Source: Thermotoga sp. KOL6
Lineage (GTDB): Bacteria > Thermotogota > Thermotogae > Thermotogales > Thermotogaceae
Length of the DNA: 64,000 nucleotides
Direction: 5' to 3'
Assembly (NCBI RefSeq): GCF_002866025.1
Contig: NZ_LNDE01000003.1
Location: forward strand, 62,001 to 126,000
A model generated the notes under the pieces. It worked only from the letters and a program-made list of their open reading frames with translations, was not told the DNA's origin and ran no database searches. This document shows positions 56,635 through 64,000 of this stretch, in pieces (the first letter of the stretch is position 1; each line of letters opens with the position of its first letter). The position numbers and the translations under genes are program-made.

Positions 56635-58952
56635 ATTTTCTGAAAAGATTGTTGAGTACATTATTGAAGCGAAGAGTTCTTCTTTTCTCGCTTGTGGGCA
56701 TCTTAGTAGCGGTGATTGTTTTTGTTGTTCTCTTTCGGGAAGAAAGCTCCTTGAAAGTGGGAAAGGAAGGGGCAGAATCTGGTTTTGTCAACCTGAGGGT
56801 AGAAATTCCACGCGGGGCATTCGGGAAGCAAAAATTACTGAAAATAACACGAATATCCAGTGAGGAAAGAAAAAAATATCCTGATGTTTTTATTGGGGAT
56901 CTTTACAAGGTTGAATTTGCAGATGGTGTTAACGAATTTGCTTTGAAACCTATCCGTCTAAAGTATTACTTCGATTCCAGATACTTCAGAGGGGAGAATT
57001 ACAACAATCTTGCTCTTGCCTACGTAACAGAAGATGGCGGTTACAGAATCATACCGGGTTCAATGATAGGAAAGGATGAAAGGGGTTATTTTGTAGAAGC
57101 TTTCACTTATCACCTATCTGTCTTCGGCTTGATTATGAAAGTTGCTGGTTTTCAAAAACATGGAATAGAACTTCTGAGAGAGGCTGTGAGTAGCTATGCG
57201 CCAGCTGTTCTTGTCGTGCCAGGAGAGGATCCCACATTTAGAGGGAATGTTGGGGATAGCAATATTTGGGAAGCGATTTTTCCGGACAGAACGCTCATGG
57301 CCTATAATTATGCTTTGTACGATTCTAGGTCTTTTTCTTACAGTGAGATGTACAGAGAATTCATCAGAAAGGAAGGACGAAGGTGTTTCATCGATTTCGA
57401 AGCAGATTTTCTCTCGCAAGAGTTGACCAAATATTCACAGTATGAGTTTGATATTCTCGCCCATGGAACTGGTGGCTTAATAGTTCTAAGGATGTTACAA
57501 CGTCATCCTGAAGTGAGGAATGTTAGAAAGATAGTTCTTCTTTCCACACCAGTGCAGGGTACTAATGTTGTGAATCCTCTCTATTTTTCTTCGATGTTTT
57601 TCGGAAAGGATCCGGAGGTGCTCAGTGATATTTTAGGAGTTGAGTGGACAAAACTAAAAATGATGATTTTGCACATAAAGAATCTGATAGACACTCTTGG
57701 TGAAGTAGCATTGGATATTCTGCCAGATTCTTCCTTAATAAAGGAGCTAGAAAACTTCAAAAGAGACGATGTGGAGATATTTTCAATATGTGGTGATACC
57801 CCTCCTTATGAAGTTGATGTTTCAGGAACGGAGTTGGAAAAGTTCTATCCTGAGTTCGTGAAAGGAAAAGGAGACGGTTTCGTTTCCGCTCGATCCTGTG
57901 AGATTGGTGAGTCTTTCCAACTGAAGGGTAGCTTCTACGACCTTTATTCGCGGGAAGAAAACATATCTCAACTGAAAAGGTTGTTGGGTTACGAAAAGCG
58001 GGCTTTTCCTGGTTTCAAAGACGATACTTATGTTGAGTATCTTCCCGTACAGAATCCGGAACGCTTTCCAGAGAGTGAAGAGTCAAAGAGTTCAGAGGGC
58101 AAGATTATGAAACCGAAAGGTGAGGAATCGATATTTCCAGGAACGTTCCAGGTGTCGATGTTTCTGAAAAAGCTCAAATCCTTGCAACTTCCGTCTTATA
58201 CAACAGGAATTACACTTGGAAGCGAGGCGTACATCGTAGCGGGTCATGCGATTCTGAAGTGGGACAAGGAGATGTTCAGGGGAGAAATCATGTTTTTCAA
58301 GAAAGTGAGTGACTTTGCATCTTTTCTGAGTGACGGCGATATTTTCTTGATAGACACGGTGGGAATAAAGAAATTTGCTCCCTTTCCTTTGGATAGAGAT
58401 ATAGAGGATGCCATGATGATCAAGGATAAGATCCTCTACGCGAGAATGGTTCCGAGTGGTGTGAGGTATTATCTTTTCGAGAATGGCAAAGAAACTCTCC
58501 TAGCCACATCTCCTGGTTTTAAAACGAAGATAAAATCGGAAAATGGAAAATTCTTTCTTTTGACGGATAAAGAAGTTATAGTGTTGGACAGCGATTTCAG
58601 TGAAAAAGAGAGAATTCTGAGCTCACTGCTCAGTGAAAATGAGGAAATAGTTGATGCAACGTTTGTGAGTGATTCAGTCTATGTTCTTTCGAGTGGTGGA
58701 ACGATAGCTCGTGTCTCCAATGAGAATTTTGAAATAAGGCATCTGAGAGTCCACACTCCAAAGAAGATTCTCAACTTTGGAAACGATATCCTGGTTGTGG
58801 GAGAACATGCTTTGATAGATGTAACGAATGGTATCGTTCAGCCTTTCGAGAGGAAAATTTTGGATGCCTTTACGGGTAACGATAGCCTTTTTATCGTGTT
58901 TGAAGAGAGGGTGGGAGTATCGGTGGAAGAGTGGAGAAGAACAGGAATTTAG
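56631..58952 (+). CDS. Membrane-anchored alpha/beta-hydrolase-like protein, function unknown
   Basis: A 773-residue protein with one N-terminal membrane helix (about 16-35) and a large, probably extracytoplasmic part. Residues 45-170 start with VNLRVEIPRGAFGKQKLLKI and may be a ZU5-like beta domain. Residues 195-450 look like an alpha/beta hydrolase of the lipase/PGAP1 type, with FDILAHGTGGLIVLRMLQ at about 273-290. The nucleophile elbow GxSxG reads HGTGG, with Thr280 in place of Ser. The C-terminal third is rich in beta strands and could be a propeller. The ATG overlaps the synthase stop. I cannot assign an activity. Confidence 0.75.
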   Translation: MNFLKRLLSTLLKRRVLLFSLVGILVAVIVFVVLFREESSLKVGKEGAESGFVNLRVEIPRGAFGKQKLLKITRISSEERKKYPDVFIGDLYKVEFADGVNEFALKPIRLKYYFDSRYFRGENYNNLALAYVTEDGGYRIIPGSMIGKDERGYFVEAFTYHLSVFGLIMKVAGFQKHGIELLREAVSSYAPAVLVVPGEDPTFRGNVGDSNIWEAIFPDRTLMAYNYALYDSRSFSYSEMYREFIRKEGRRCFIDFEADFLSQELTKYSQYEFDILAHGTGGLIVLRMLQRHPEVRNVRKIVLLSTPVQGTNVVNPLYFSSMFFGKDPEVLSDILGVEWTKLKMMILHIKNLIDTLGEVALDILPDSSLIKELENFKRDDVEIFSICGDTPPYEVDVSGTELEKFYPEFVKGKGDGFVSARSCEIGESFQLKGSFYDLYSREENISQLKRLLGYEKRAFPGFKDDTYVEYLPVQNPERFPESEESKSSEGKIMKPKGEESIFPGTFQVSMFLKKLKSLQLPSYTTGITLGSEAYIVAGHAILKWDKEMFRGEIMFFKKVSDFASFLSDGDIFLIDTVGIKKFAPFPLDRDIEDAMMIKDKILYARMVPSGVRYYLFENGKETLLATSPGFKTKIKSENGKFFLLTDKEVIVLDSDFSEKERILSSLLSENEEIVDATFVSDSVYVLSSGGTIARVSNENFEIRHLRVHTPKKILNFGNDILVVGEHALIDVTNGIVQPFERKILDAFTGNDSLFIVFEERVGVSVEEWRRTGI

Positions 58953-59779
58953 TGACCTTAATATTGTTATTATTTTCTCTCATAGTATTGGCCAGCGATC
59001 TTTACACAAACGCTTTGGGAGCTTATATCAGCGGGGATTATAAAAGAGCTCTTGAGCTTTTCGAGGAAGCCCTTCAGGAAGACCCCACTATTGAAGAGAG
59101 AGATCCATTTGTAAAACTAAAAATGGGAATATGCGCTTATGCGATAGGTGATTACGAGAAAGCAAGAGCGTATTTGTCGAGTTTCCCAGATAACGTAATA
59201 GCCCAAGAGATTCTCAAAAAACTAAACGTGACTGAAGAGGAGTGGGAAAAGTATGTAAAAGCCAAAGCTCCTATCGAGAAACAGGAAAGTGAGAAAACCT
59301 CCATAAAACCTTCAATATGGATGCTCGTCGTAGTTTCAGGGGGAACTTTTGTTGTGGTTTACTTCTTGCAACGGTTGATTGTTACTCGTTTGTTGAAAAA
59401 ACCTAAAGTTGAAGAAGTCATTGAAGAAAGGCATGAGGAGATCGAGGAAGAACCAGAGGCAGTTTTGAAAGAGCCTCCCCTTTCAAAAGGTGAAGAAAAG
59501 CTAGAGGAAAAATTGGACGTTCTCGAAGAACTTCTCGGAGGGATTGAAGAGAAAAGAGGGAAGGCAACCGAGGGAGAAGATGTAGACGTAGATGAAGTTC
59601 TGAAGAAAGCTAAAGCGATTCTTGAAAGTTCAGAAGAAGTGCCAGATGATAAAACAGCCGAGGAGATCAATTTGGATGTAGACGAGGTTCTCAAGGAACT
59701 TGAATCGAAGGAACAATACGATGAGGAAGATGCTAAAAAATTAGTCCTTGTTCTGAAGAAAAAACTCGAGGAGGAATAG
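58931..59779 (+). CDS. TPR-containing membrane protein with acidic tail
   Basis: A 282-residue protein. It has an N-terminal signal or membrane helix (8-21), two TPR-like repeats (22-85, e.g. YISGDYKRALELFEEALQ and AYAIGDYEKARAYL), a second membrane helix (129-149), and a long acidic cytoplasmic tail. The tail holds two similar stretches (DVDVDEVLKKA and NLDVDEVLKEL). The start is GTG 58931, inside the end of the hydrolase-like gene (22-bp overlap). Its position in the operon suggests it works with the hydrolase-like protein, perhaps as a scaffold. The function is unknown. Confidence 0.75.
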   Translation: MEKNRNLVTLILLLFSLIVLASDLYTNALGAYISGDYKRALELFEEALQEDPTIEERDPFVKLKMGICAYAIGDYEKARAYLSSFPDNVIAQEILKKLNVTEEEWEKYVKAKAPIEKQESEKTSIKPSIWMLVVVSGGTFVVVYFLQRLIVTRLLKKPKVEEVIEERHEEIEEEPEAVLKEPPLSKGEEKLEEKLDVLEELLGGIEEKRGKATEGEDVDVDEVLKKAKAILESSEEVPDDKTAEEINLDVDEVLKELESKEQYDEEDAKKLVLVLKKKLEEE

Positions 59780-59781
59780 AG

Positions 59782-60561
59782 GTGTGGTACCTCCTTTCCG
59801 GGATCCTCATGGGGATAGCAAACGTCGTTCCTGGTGTGAGTGGGGGAACGATAGCAGTTTTGATGGGAATATACGATAAGCTTATAGAGGCGGTTGATTC
59901 TCTTGTCTCCAGAGATTTCAAATCTTTGAGAATACTTCTTCCCGTTGGATTTGGCATTCTTGGAGGGATCTTTGGTTTCGCCAGTTTTCTCGAATATTCT
60001 TTAAGTAATTACCCTGTTCCCACACGCTTTTTCTTTGTTGGGCTTGTCGTTGTAAGTTTCATAAAAGCAAAGGGGTTCTTCCGTTTTAATAGGAAGAATT
60101 TGATACTCGTTCTCATCGGGATTGTGTGTGTTCTGCTACTTAATTTGATGAACAAGGGGGAGAGCAAAGAAAATCTCCTTTTCCTGTTGTTGGGTGGGTT
60201 TGTAGCAGCGATAGCTATGGTGATACCCGGTATAAGTGGATCCTTGATCCTACTGATACTGGGTGTTTATGATTCTGTTCTTTCAATGGTTTCTCATCTT
60301 ATTGTGGGAAAATTACTGATTTTTTCTTTGGGGGCAGCTTTGGGGTTGATAGTTTCTATAAAAGTCATGAAATTCTTTCTGAAAAATTTCAAGGAAGAAA
60401 CGTACAGTTTCATAGGAGGGATGATTGTAGCATCTCTTTACGAGGTGTTGCCAAAAAACATGGTTTCGGGAGATATTCCTTTCTCAATCCTGAGTTTTAT
60501 CCTATCTCTAATTTTGGGGATTGGTCTTTTGAAAGTGGAAAAAAAGCTATCTGCGACTTAA
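59782..60561 (+). CDS. DUF368 membrane protein, probable polyprenyl-phosphate transporter
   Basis: A 259-residue polytopic membrane protein. The DUF368 repeat motifs are NVVPGVSGGTIAVLMGIYDK near residue 12 and MVIPGISGSLILLILGVYDS near 146, an inverted-repeat pattern. Recent work, from memory, identifies DUF368 proteins as flippases returning undecaprenyl phosphate across the membrane. The start is GTG 59782, two bases after the TPR gene. It is the last gene of the operon that also encodes a polyprenyl synthase. The 3' end overlaps ruvA by 15 bp. Confidence 0.88.
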   Translation: MWYLLSGILMGIANVVPGVSGGTIAVLMGIYDKLIEAVDSLVSRDFKSLRILLPVGFGILGGIFGFASFLEYSLSNYPVPTRFFFVGLVVVSFIKAKGFFRFNRKNLILVLIGIVCVLLLNLMNKGESKENLLFLLLGGFVAAIAMVIPGISGSLILLILGVYDSVLSMVSHLIVGKLLIFSLGAALGLIVSIKVMKFFLKNFKEETYSFIGGMIVASLYEVLPKNMVSGDIPFSILSFILSLILGIGLLKVEKKLSAT

Positions 60562-61113
60562 GATTTTCAAGGCTTTTTTTATCACTTCGGAAGTAGTCAT
60601 TCCTTCTTTGAGAACCTCTTTCACAACTTCCCTTGCCAACCTTTCTGGATATCCAAGCGACACCAACGCTTCTAAGGATTCATGATAAACTTTCATATCT
60701 TTGATATCTACGTTCTCAAACTCTCCTTTCAATTCCATGACGATGCGTTCGGCAGTTTTTTTGCTGATTCCAGGTAATTTCGAAAGACCTTCGATATCCT
60801 GGGAAGCAATCATTGTGATCAGATTGTCTACATCTTCACTCGAAAGTAACTTCAAAGCTGTCTTTGGACCGAGCCTTGAGACCTTTATGAGTGAAAGAAA
60901 GAGATTTTTCTTTTTTTCATCCGAAAAACCATACAGTGTTACTCCCTCTTGAGAGATTATCATGAACGTATGGAGATAACAGTCTTTTCCCTCTTCCAAC
61001 TCTTCGCTTGTTTGCATATCGCATACGATCTCAAATACAATTCCCGAGTTTGTTGACAGATGTATCGTGTTCCCACTCTTTTGTACCACCTTCCCCACGA
61101 TGCCTGCAATCAT
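60547..61113 (-). CDS. ruvA: Holliday junction branch migration protein RuvA
   Basis: A 188-residue RuvA that binds Holliday junctions and loads RuvB. The N-terminal OB fold starts with MIAGIVGKVV. Two helix-hairpin-helix motifs lie at about 70-90 (KVSRLGPKTALKLLSS) and 105-125 (LSKLPGISKKTAERIV). Domain III is at the C-terminus (ALVSLGYPERLAREVV). I start at ATG 61113, behind GAGGAGTGG; an ATG at 61122 sits too close to that SD. It overlaps the folC stop by four bases. ruvB is not in the window. Confidence 0.95.
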   Translation of the reverse strand: MIAGIVGKVVQKSGNTIHLSTNSGIVFEIVCDMQTSEELEEGKDCYLHTFMIISQEGVTLYGFSDEKKKNLFLSLIKVSRLGPKTALKLLSSEDVDNLITMIASQDIEGLSKLPGISKKTAERIVMELKGEFENVDIKDMKVYHESLEALVSLGYPERLAREVVKEVLKEGMTTSEVIKKALKILSRR

Positions 61114-62408
61114 ACATTCCACTCCTCGCTGATCTTTCCTTCTACAAGATATTCTCTGACGTATCCAACAAGAAAAAGAGAGCCAGTTACAACGGTTACA
61201 GAGTCCTCATTCGTTTCTTCCAAAGCTTCAAAAGGATCTTCGATTATTTCTGGGTTGTTAAAAATTTTTTTTGCAATTTCCACCAGACCGTCAAAATCCT
61301 TCATTCTGGATGAAGGAACGCGGGTGAGGATAACTTTTCTGAAAATCCCAGTGTAATTTTTCAAAATACCTTCTCTATCCTTGTCATCGAGGATACCAAC
61401 TATCAAATCCAAAGGCCTTCCTTTGAAATACATCTTCAAACTTTCTACAAGACTTTTCGCGCCGTGTGGATTGTGAGCTCCATCGAGGACGAATGTCTTA
61501 CCATCTTTCTCTAAGACTTCAAATCTCCCTATATTTTTTGCCTTTTTCAAACCCTCACGAACGGCTCTTTCGCTCACTGATATTCCACTCGCTTCCAGTG
61601 CCTTCAAAGCAACTGCTGCATTTTTTATCTGATGATATCCGTTCATTTTCAGAATCAGATCCTTCATTTCTTTATCGCCAAAATAATCGAACTTGTTTTC
61701 AAAGATTTTCAACTGTTTTACTTTCACAGAGAAATCTTTGTTCAAAACGTACAATTTCGACCTTTTATTTCTTGCGATATCTTCTATCACTTTTAGAGCT
61801 TCTTCTTTATTTTCCCCGGTGACAGTGGGAATATATTCCTTTATTATCCCAGATTTTTCCCACGCAATTTGCTCCATAGTTTTTCCTAAAACTTTTTCAT
61901 GATCCTTATCTACTGTGACAATAACAGAACACAATGGTTTTACCACATTTGTGGCATCCAAACGACCTCCAAGCCCAACTTCTAGAACGGCAAAATCCAC
62001 ACTCTTTTTTGCAAAATAGAGAAAGGCCATCGCTGTTACGGTTTCGAAAAAACTGGGGGAGAATATTTCATCCCTGTCCAGTTCATTCAACACAGGTTCT
62101 ATCTCTTGAAAAATCTCTACAACGTCCTTTTCGGAGATGTAGCCTTCATTCAATCTTATTCTTTCTCTAAAGGTGCTGAGATGTGGAGAGTAATATGCAC
62201 CCACCCTATAACCTTGAGCCGTTAGTACATGGCTGATCATGTTGGTGACTGATCCTTTTCCATTTGTCCCGGCGACGTGTATGGTTTCATAATTCAAGTG
62301 GGGATTTCCAAGGCGCGAGAGAAGAAGGCGAATCCTTTCGAGGCCAGGCTTTATCCTACCCATTGGCTTTTTATGATACAAGTATCTCAACACATCCAAG
62401 TATTCCAT
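61110..62408 (-). CDS. folC: Folylpolyglutamate/dihydrofolate synthase
   Basis: A 432-residue Mur-ligase-type enzyme that adds glutamate to folates. The P-loop is VAGTNGKGSVTNM near residue 46. The ATP/Mg site includes the Ser in YYSPHLSTFRERI, EVGLGGRLDATNVV is near 141, and the C-terminal VLDGAHNPHGA is near 307. The start is ATG 62408, directly after the deoB stop. The overlap with ruvA places it in a deoB-folC-ruvA operon. Confidence 0.93.
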   Translation of the reverse strand: MEYLDVLRYLYHKKPMGRIKPGLERIRLLLSRLGNPHLNYETIHVAGTNGKGSVTNMISHVLTAQGYRVGAYYSPHLSTFRERIRLNEGYISEKDVVEIFQEIEPVLNELDRDEIFSPSFFETVTAMAFLYFAKKSVDFAVLEVGLGGRLDATNVVKPLCSVIVTVDKDHEKVLGKTMEQIAWEKSGIIKEYIPTVTGENKEEALKVIEDIARNKRSKLYVLNKDFSVKVKQLKIFENKFDYFGDKEMKDLILKMNGYHQIKNAAVALKALEASGISVSERAVREGLKKAKNIGRFEVLEKDGKTFVLDGAHNPHGAKSLVESLKMYFKGRPLDLIVGILDDKDREGILKNYTGIFRKVILTRVPSSRMKDFDGLVEIAKKIFNNPEIIEDPFEALEETNEDSVTVVTGSLFLVGYVREYLVEGKISEEWNV

Positions 62409-63590
62409 TTACTCGCTGTCACCCCATATGAGATTCTTGAAGGAAGTTCCGTTTTCTAATGGAGGAACGCCGAAGATATCTGCTATTGTTTGTCCAAGAT
62501 CAGCGAAAGTCTCCCTGACACCTATATTCACATCTCTTTTCAGTTTTTTTCCGTATCCTAAAACAGGTACCATCTCACGTGAATGATCCGTTGAGGGAGT
62601 TGTGGGATCACAACCGTGATCAGCCGTTATGAAAAGAATATCATCCTCTGTCATAAATTGAAGAATTTCAGGAAGTCTTCTATCGAATTCCTCCAGAGCT
62701 TCAGCATAAGCAACGTAATTGTTTCTGTGACCGTACTTTGTATCGAAATCTACTAAGTTTGTGAATATCAAACAATCGTGTTTTTTCTCTTTTAAAAGGA
62801 AAACGGTTTTGTCAACACCATCGTTGTTGTCTTTCGTTTTGTAATTTTCTGTTATTCCTCTTCCCGCAAATATGTCGGCTATTTTTCCTACTCCGTAAAC
62901 AGGGATGTTGTTTTTCGTGAGGATGTCTAATAGCGTTTCCCCTTCCGGTTCGAGCGAAAAATCCTTTCTTTCGGGCGTTCGAACGTAGTTCGGCCATTCT
63001 CCTGTGAACGGTCTGGCTATGACTCTTGCAACTTTGTAACCCATTTCATCGAGTAGTTCTCTGGCGATTCTGCAGTACTCATAGAGTTGTTCTAGTGGAA
63101 CGATTTCTTTTTTCGCGGCAATTTGAAAGACACTATCCGCTGAGGTGTAGACTATCAGAGCACCTGTTTTCTCGTGAATAGGCCCTAATTCCTTTATTAT
63201 CTCTGTTCCTGAAGCAGGTTTGTTTCCTATCACTTTTCTCCCTGTTCTTCTTTCGAATTCTTCTATCAATTCTTTTGGAAAGCCGTTCGGGAAAAGATCA
63301 AACGGTTTTTTAAGGATTATACCGGCTATTTCCCAATGACCGGTAGTTGTATCTTTTCCAGGACTCTTCTCCATCATCTTTCCATAAATACCTTCCGCCG
63401 GTTTCACGGGTTTAACTCCCGGTATATCTTCAAGGTTTCCTAGCCCCAATCTTTCCATATTTGGAAGATGCAGCCCTCCAACTGCTTTGGCGGTATTAAC
63501 GAGTGTGTTACTTCCTTCATCACCATATAAGTGAGCATCTGGCATTTCACCAATTCCCACGCTATCGAGAACGATCAAAGTCACTCTCAT
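62409..63590 (-). CDS. deoB: Phosphopentomutase
   Basis: DeoB interconverts ribose or deoxyribose 1- and 5-phosphates in nucleoside salvage. The 393-residue alkaline-phosphatase-superfamily protein has [13 protein letters not shown] at residues 7-19, the phospho-acceptor Thr in [10 protein letters not shown] near 85 and metal ligands in [14 protein letters not shown] and [10 protein letters not shown] start at ATG 63590 (MRVTLIVLD), as the longer frame to 63611 precedes the SD-like GGGGCTGATAAGG. It is divergent from leuS. A -10-like TAGAAT lies at 63620-63615 on the minus strand. Confidence 0.94.
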   Translation of the reverse strand: MRVTLIVLDSVGIGEMPDAHLYGDEGSNTLVNTAKAVGGLHLPNMERLGLGNLEDIPGVKPVKPAEGIYGKMMEKSPGKDTTTGHWEIAGIILKKPFDLFPNGFPKELIEEFERRTGRKVIGNKPASGTEIIKELGPIHEKTGALIVYTSADSVFQIAAKKEIVPLEQLYEYCRIARELLDEMGYKVARVIARPFTGEWPNYVRTPERKDFSLEPEGETLLDILTKNNIPVYGVGKIADIFAGRGITENYKTKDNNDGVDKTVFLLKEKKHDCLIFTNLVDFDTKYGHRNNYVAYAEALEEFDRRLPEILQFMTEDDILFITADHGCDPTTPSTDHSREMVPVLGYGKKLKRDVNIGVRETFADLGQTIADIFGVPPLENGTSFKNLIWGDSE

Positions 63591-63687
63591 CCTTATCAGC
63601 CCCTTTTCCAAAAAATTCTACCATGAAAGCGCGAAAATCTGCTATTATTAAGTTAAGAGAAATACAGGAGACTCAGGAGGTGTAGAT

Positions 63688-64000
63688 ATGAAAGAGTATA
63701 GGCCACAAGAAATAGAGAAAAAATGGCAAAAAGTTTGGGAAGAGAAGAAGGTTTTCTACACACCGCAAAGATCTGAAAAACCCAAGTATTACGCCCTCGT
63801 GATGTTCCCCTATCCTTCGGGAACGCTACATGTGGGTCACGTGAAGAACTACGTTATCGGCGATATTGTCGCCAGATACAAGAGAATGAGAGGCTACAAT
63901 GTTCTCCATCCTTTCGGTTACGATGCTTTCGGTCTTCCAGCGGAAAACGCTGCCATAGAAAAGGGTATCCATCCAGAAGAATGGACCAAAAGAAACATTT
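63688..64000 (+). CDS. leuS: Leucyl-tRNA synthetase, N-terminal part
   Basis: The first 104 codons are present and the gene runs off the window. The protein starts [19 protein letters not shown] and carries the class I HIGH motif as [16 protein letters not shown], then [13 protein letters not shown], typical of LeuRS. The start is ATG 63688 behind CAGGAGGTGTAGAT. The 97-base divergent region with deoB shows no T-box features. Confidence 0.96.
   Translation, partial: MKEYRPQEIEKKWQKVWEEKKVFYTPQRSEKPKYYALVMFPYPSGTLHVGHVKNYVIGDIVARYKRMRGYNVLHPFGYDAFGLPAENAAIEKGIHPEEWTKRNI

Noticed and set aside
63591-63687. T-box riboswitch ahead of leuS
   Set aside because: Only 97 bases lie between deoB and leuS, and no T-box motif or terminator stem is present.

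Overview
This 64 kb window is a chromosomal segment of a hyperthermophilic bacterium of the genus Thermotoga. The main grounds are gene order and family content. The run from the ROK regulator and xylose ABC cluster through nrdJ, trpEGDCFBA, clpX, pheA and ruvA-folC-deoB-leuS matches what I remember of T. maritima MSB8 (about TM0106 to TM0168). The Lys/Glu/Arg-rich proteins, strong Shine-Dalgarno (SD) sequences of the form GGAGGTGATC and frequent GTG/TTG starts also fit. The TrpC sequence differs clearly from the one I remember for MSB8, so this is probably a related strain or species. I see no prophage, insertion sequence, rRNA or CRISPR array.

Layout. (1) 1-3654: the end of a BMP-type lipoprotein gene and its ABC ATPase and two permeases (nucleoside-type importer). 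(2) 3636-7687: a RecB-like/RNase H-like nuclease, a degenerate GGDEF protein, murA and a PflA-like radical SAM protein. (3) 7724-15157: a xylose locus with a ROK repressor, iron alcohol dehydrogenase, ABC sugar transporter and xylulokinase. (4) 15165-21114: a radical SAM protein, class II ribonucleotide reductase, an acetamidase, a nitroreductase and a KamA-family aminomutase. (5) 21323-25587: a Fur/Zur-autoregulated zinc/manganese ABC operon translationally coupled to a two-component system. (6) 25533-32065: an oxaloacetate decarboxylase-type carboxyltransferase, an M20 peptidase, and a five-gene operon of unknown role (MFS, cysteine hydrolase, FAD protein, metallo-beta-lactamase fold, RlmN-like radical SAM). 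(7) 32071-39703: the complete tryptophan operon behind an active-looking diguanylate cyclase. (8) 39898-46787: an SPW-repeat protein, tRNA-Pro(TGG), an FmdB-like protein, and the housekeeping operon DUF177-rpmF-plsX-glmS-rsfS-clpX-tsaD. (9) 46746-47291: a non-coding region with ten copies of the Thermotoga 12-mer DnaA box, which I read as the chromosomal replication origin. (10) 47292-64000: LUD protein, DUF4914 protein, fused pheA, alkaline phosphatase, flavin reductase, a RemA-like protein, lgt, rdgB, an envelope-lipid operon (DUF151, polyprenyl synthase, membrane hydrolase, TPR protein, DUF368), ruvA-folC-deoB, and the start of leuS.

The most notable region is the origin. Leftward genes (trp operon, DUF177-tsaD operon) run mostly on the minus strand, away from it, as expected for leading-strand transcription. 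It has tandem DnaA boxes at exact 11-bp spacing and a string of TAG/TAA triplets placed like DnaA-trios beside the first box. Other points of interest are a likely ATT start codon for trpC, an undecaprenyl-carrier gene neighbourhood with two uncharacterised membrane proteins, a zinc-linked histidine kinase lacking a key ATP-site Asp, and several proteins with altered catalytic motifs. Locus tags and literature facts are from memory and are marked as such.
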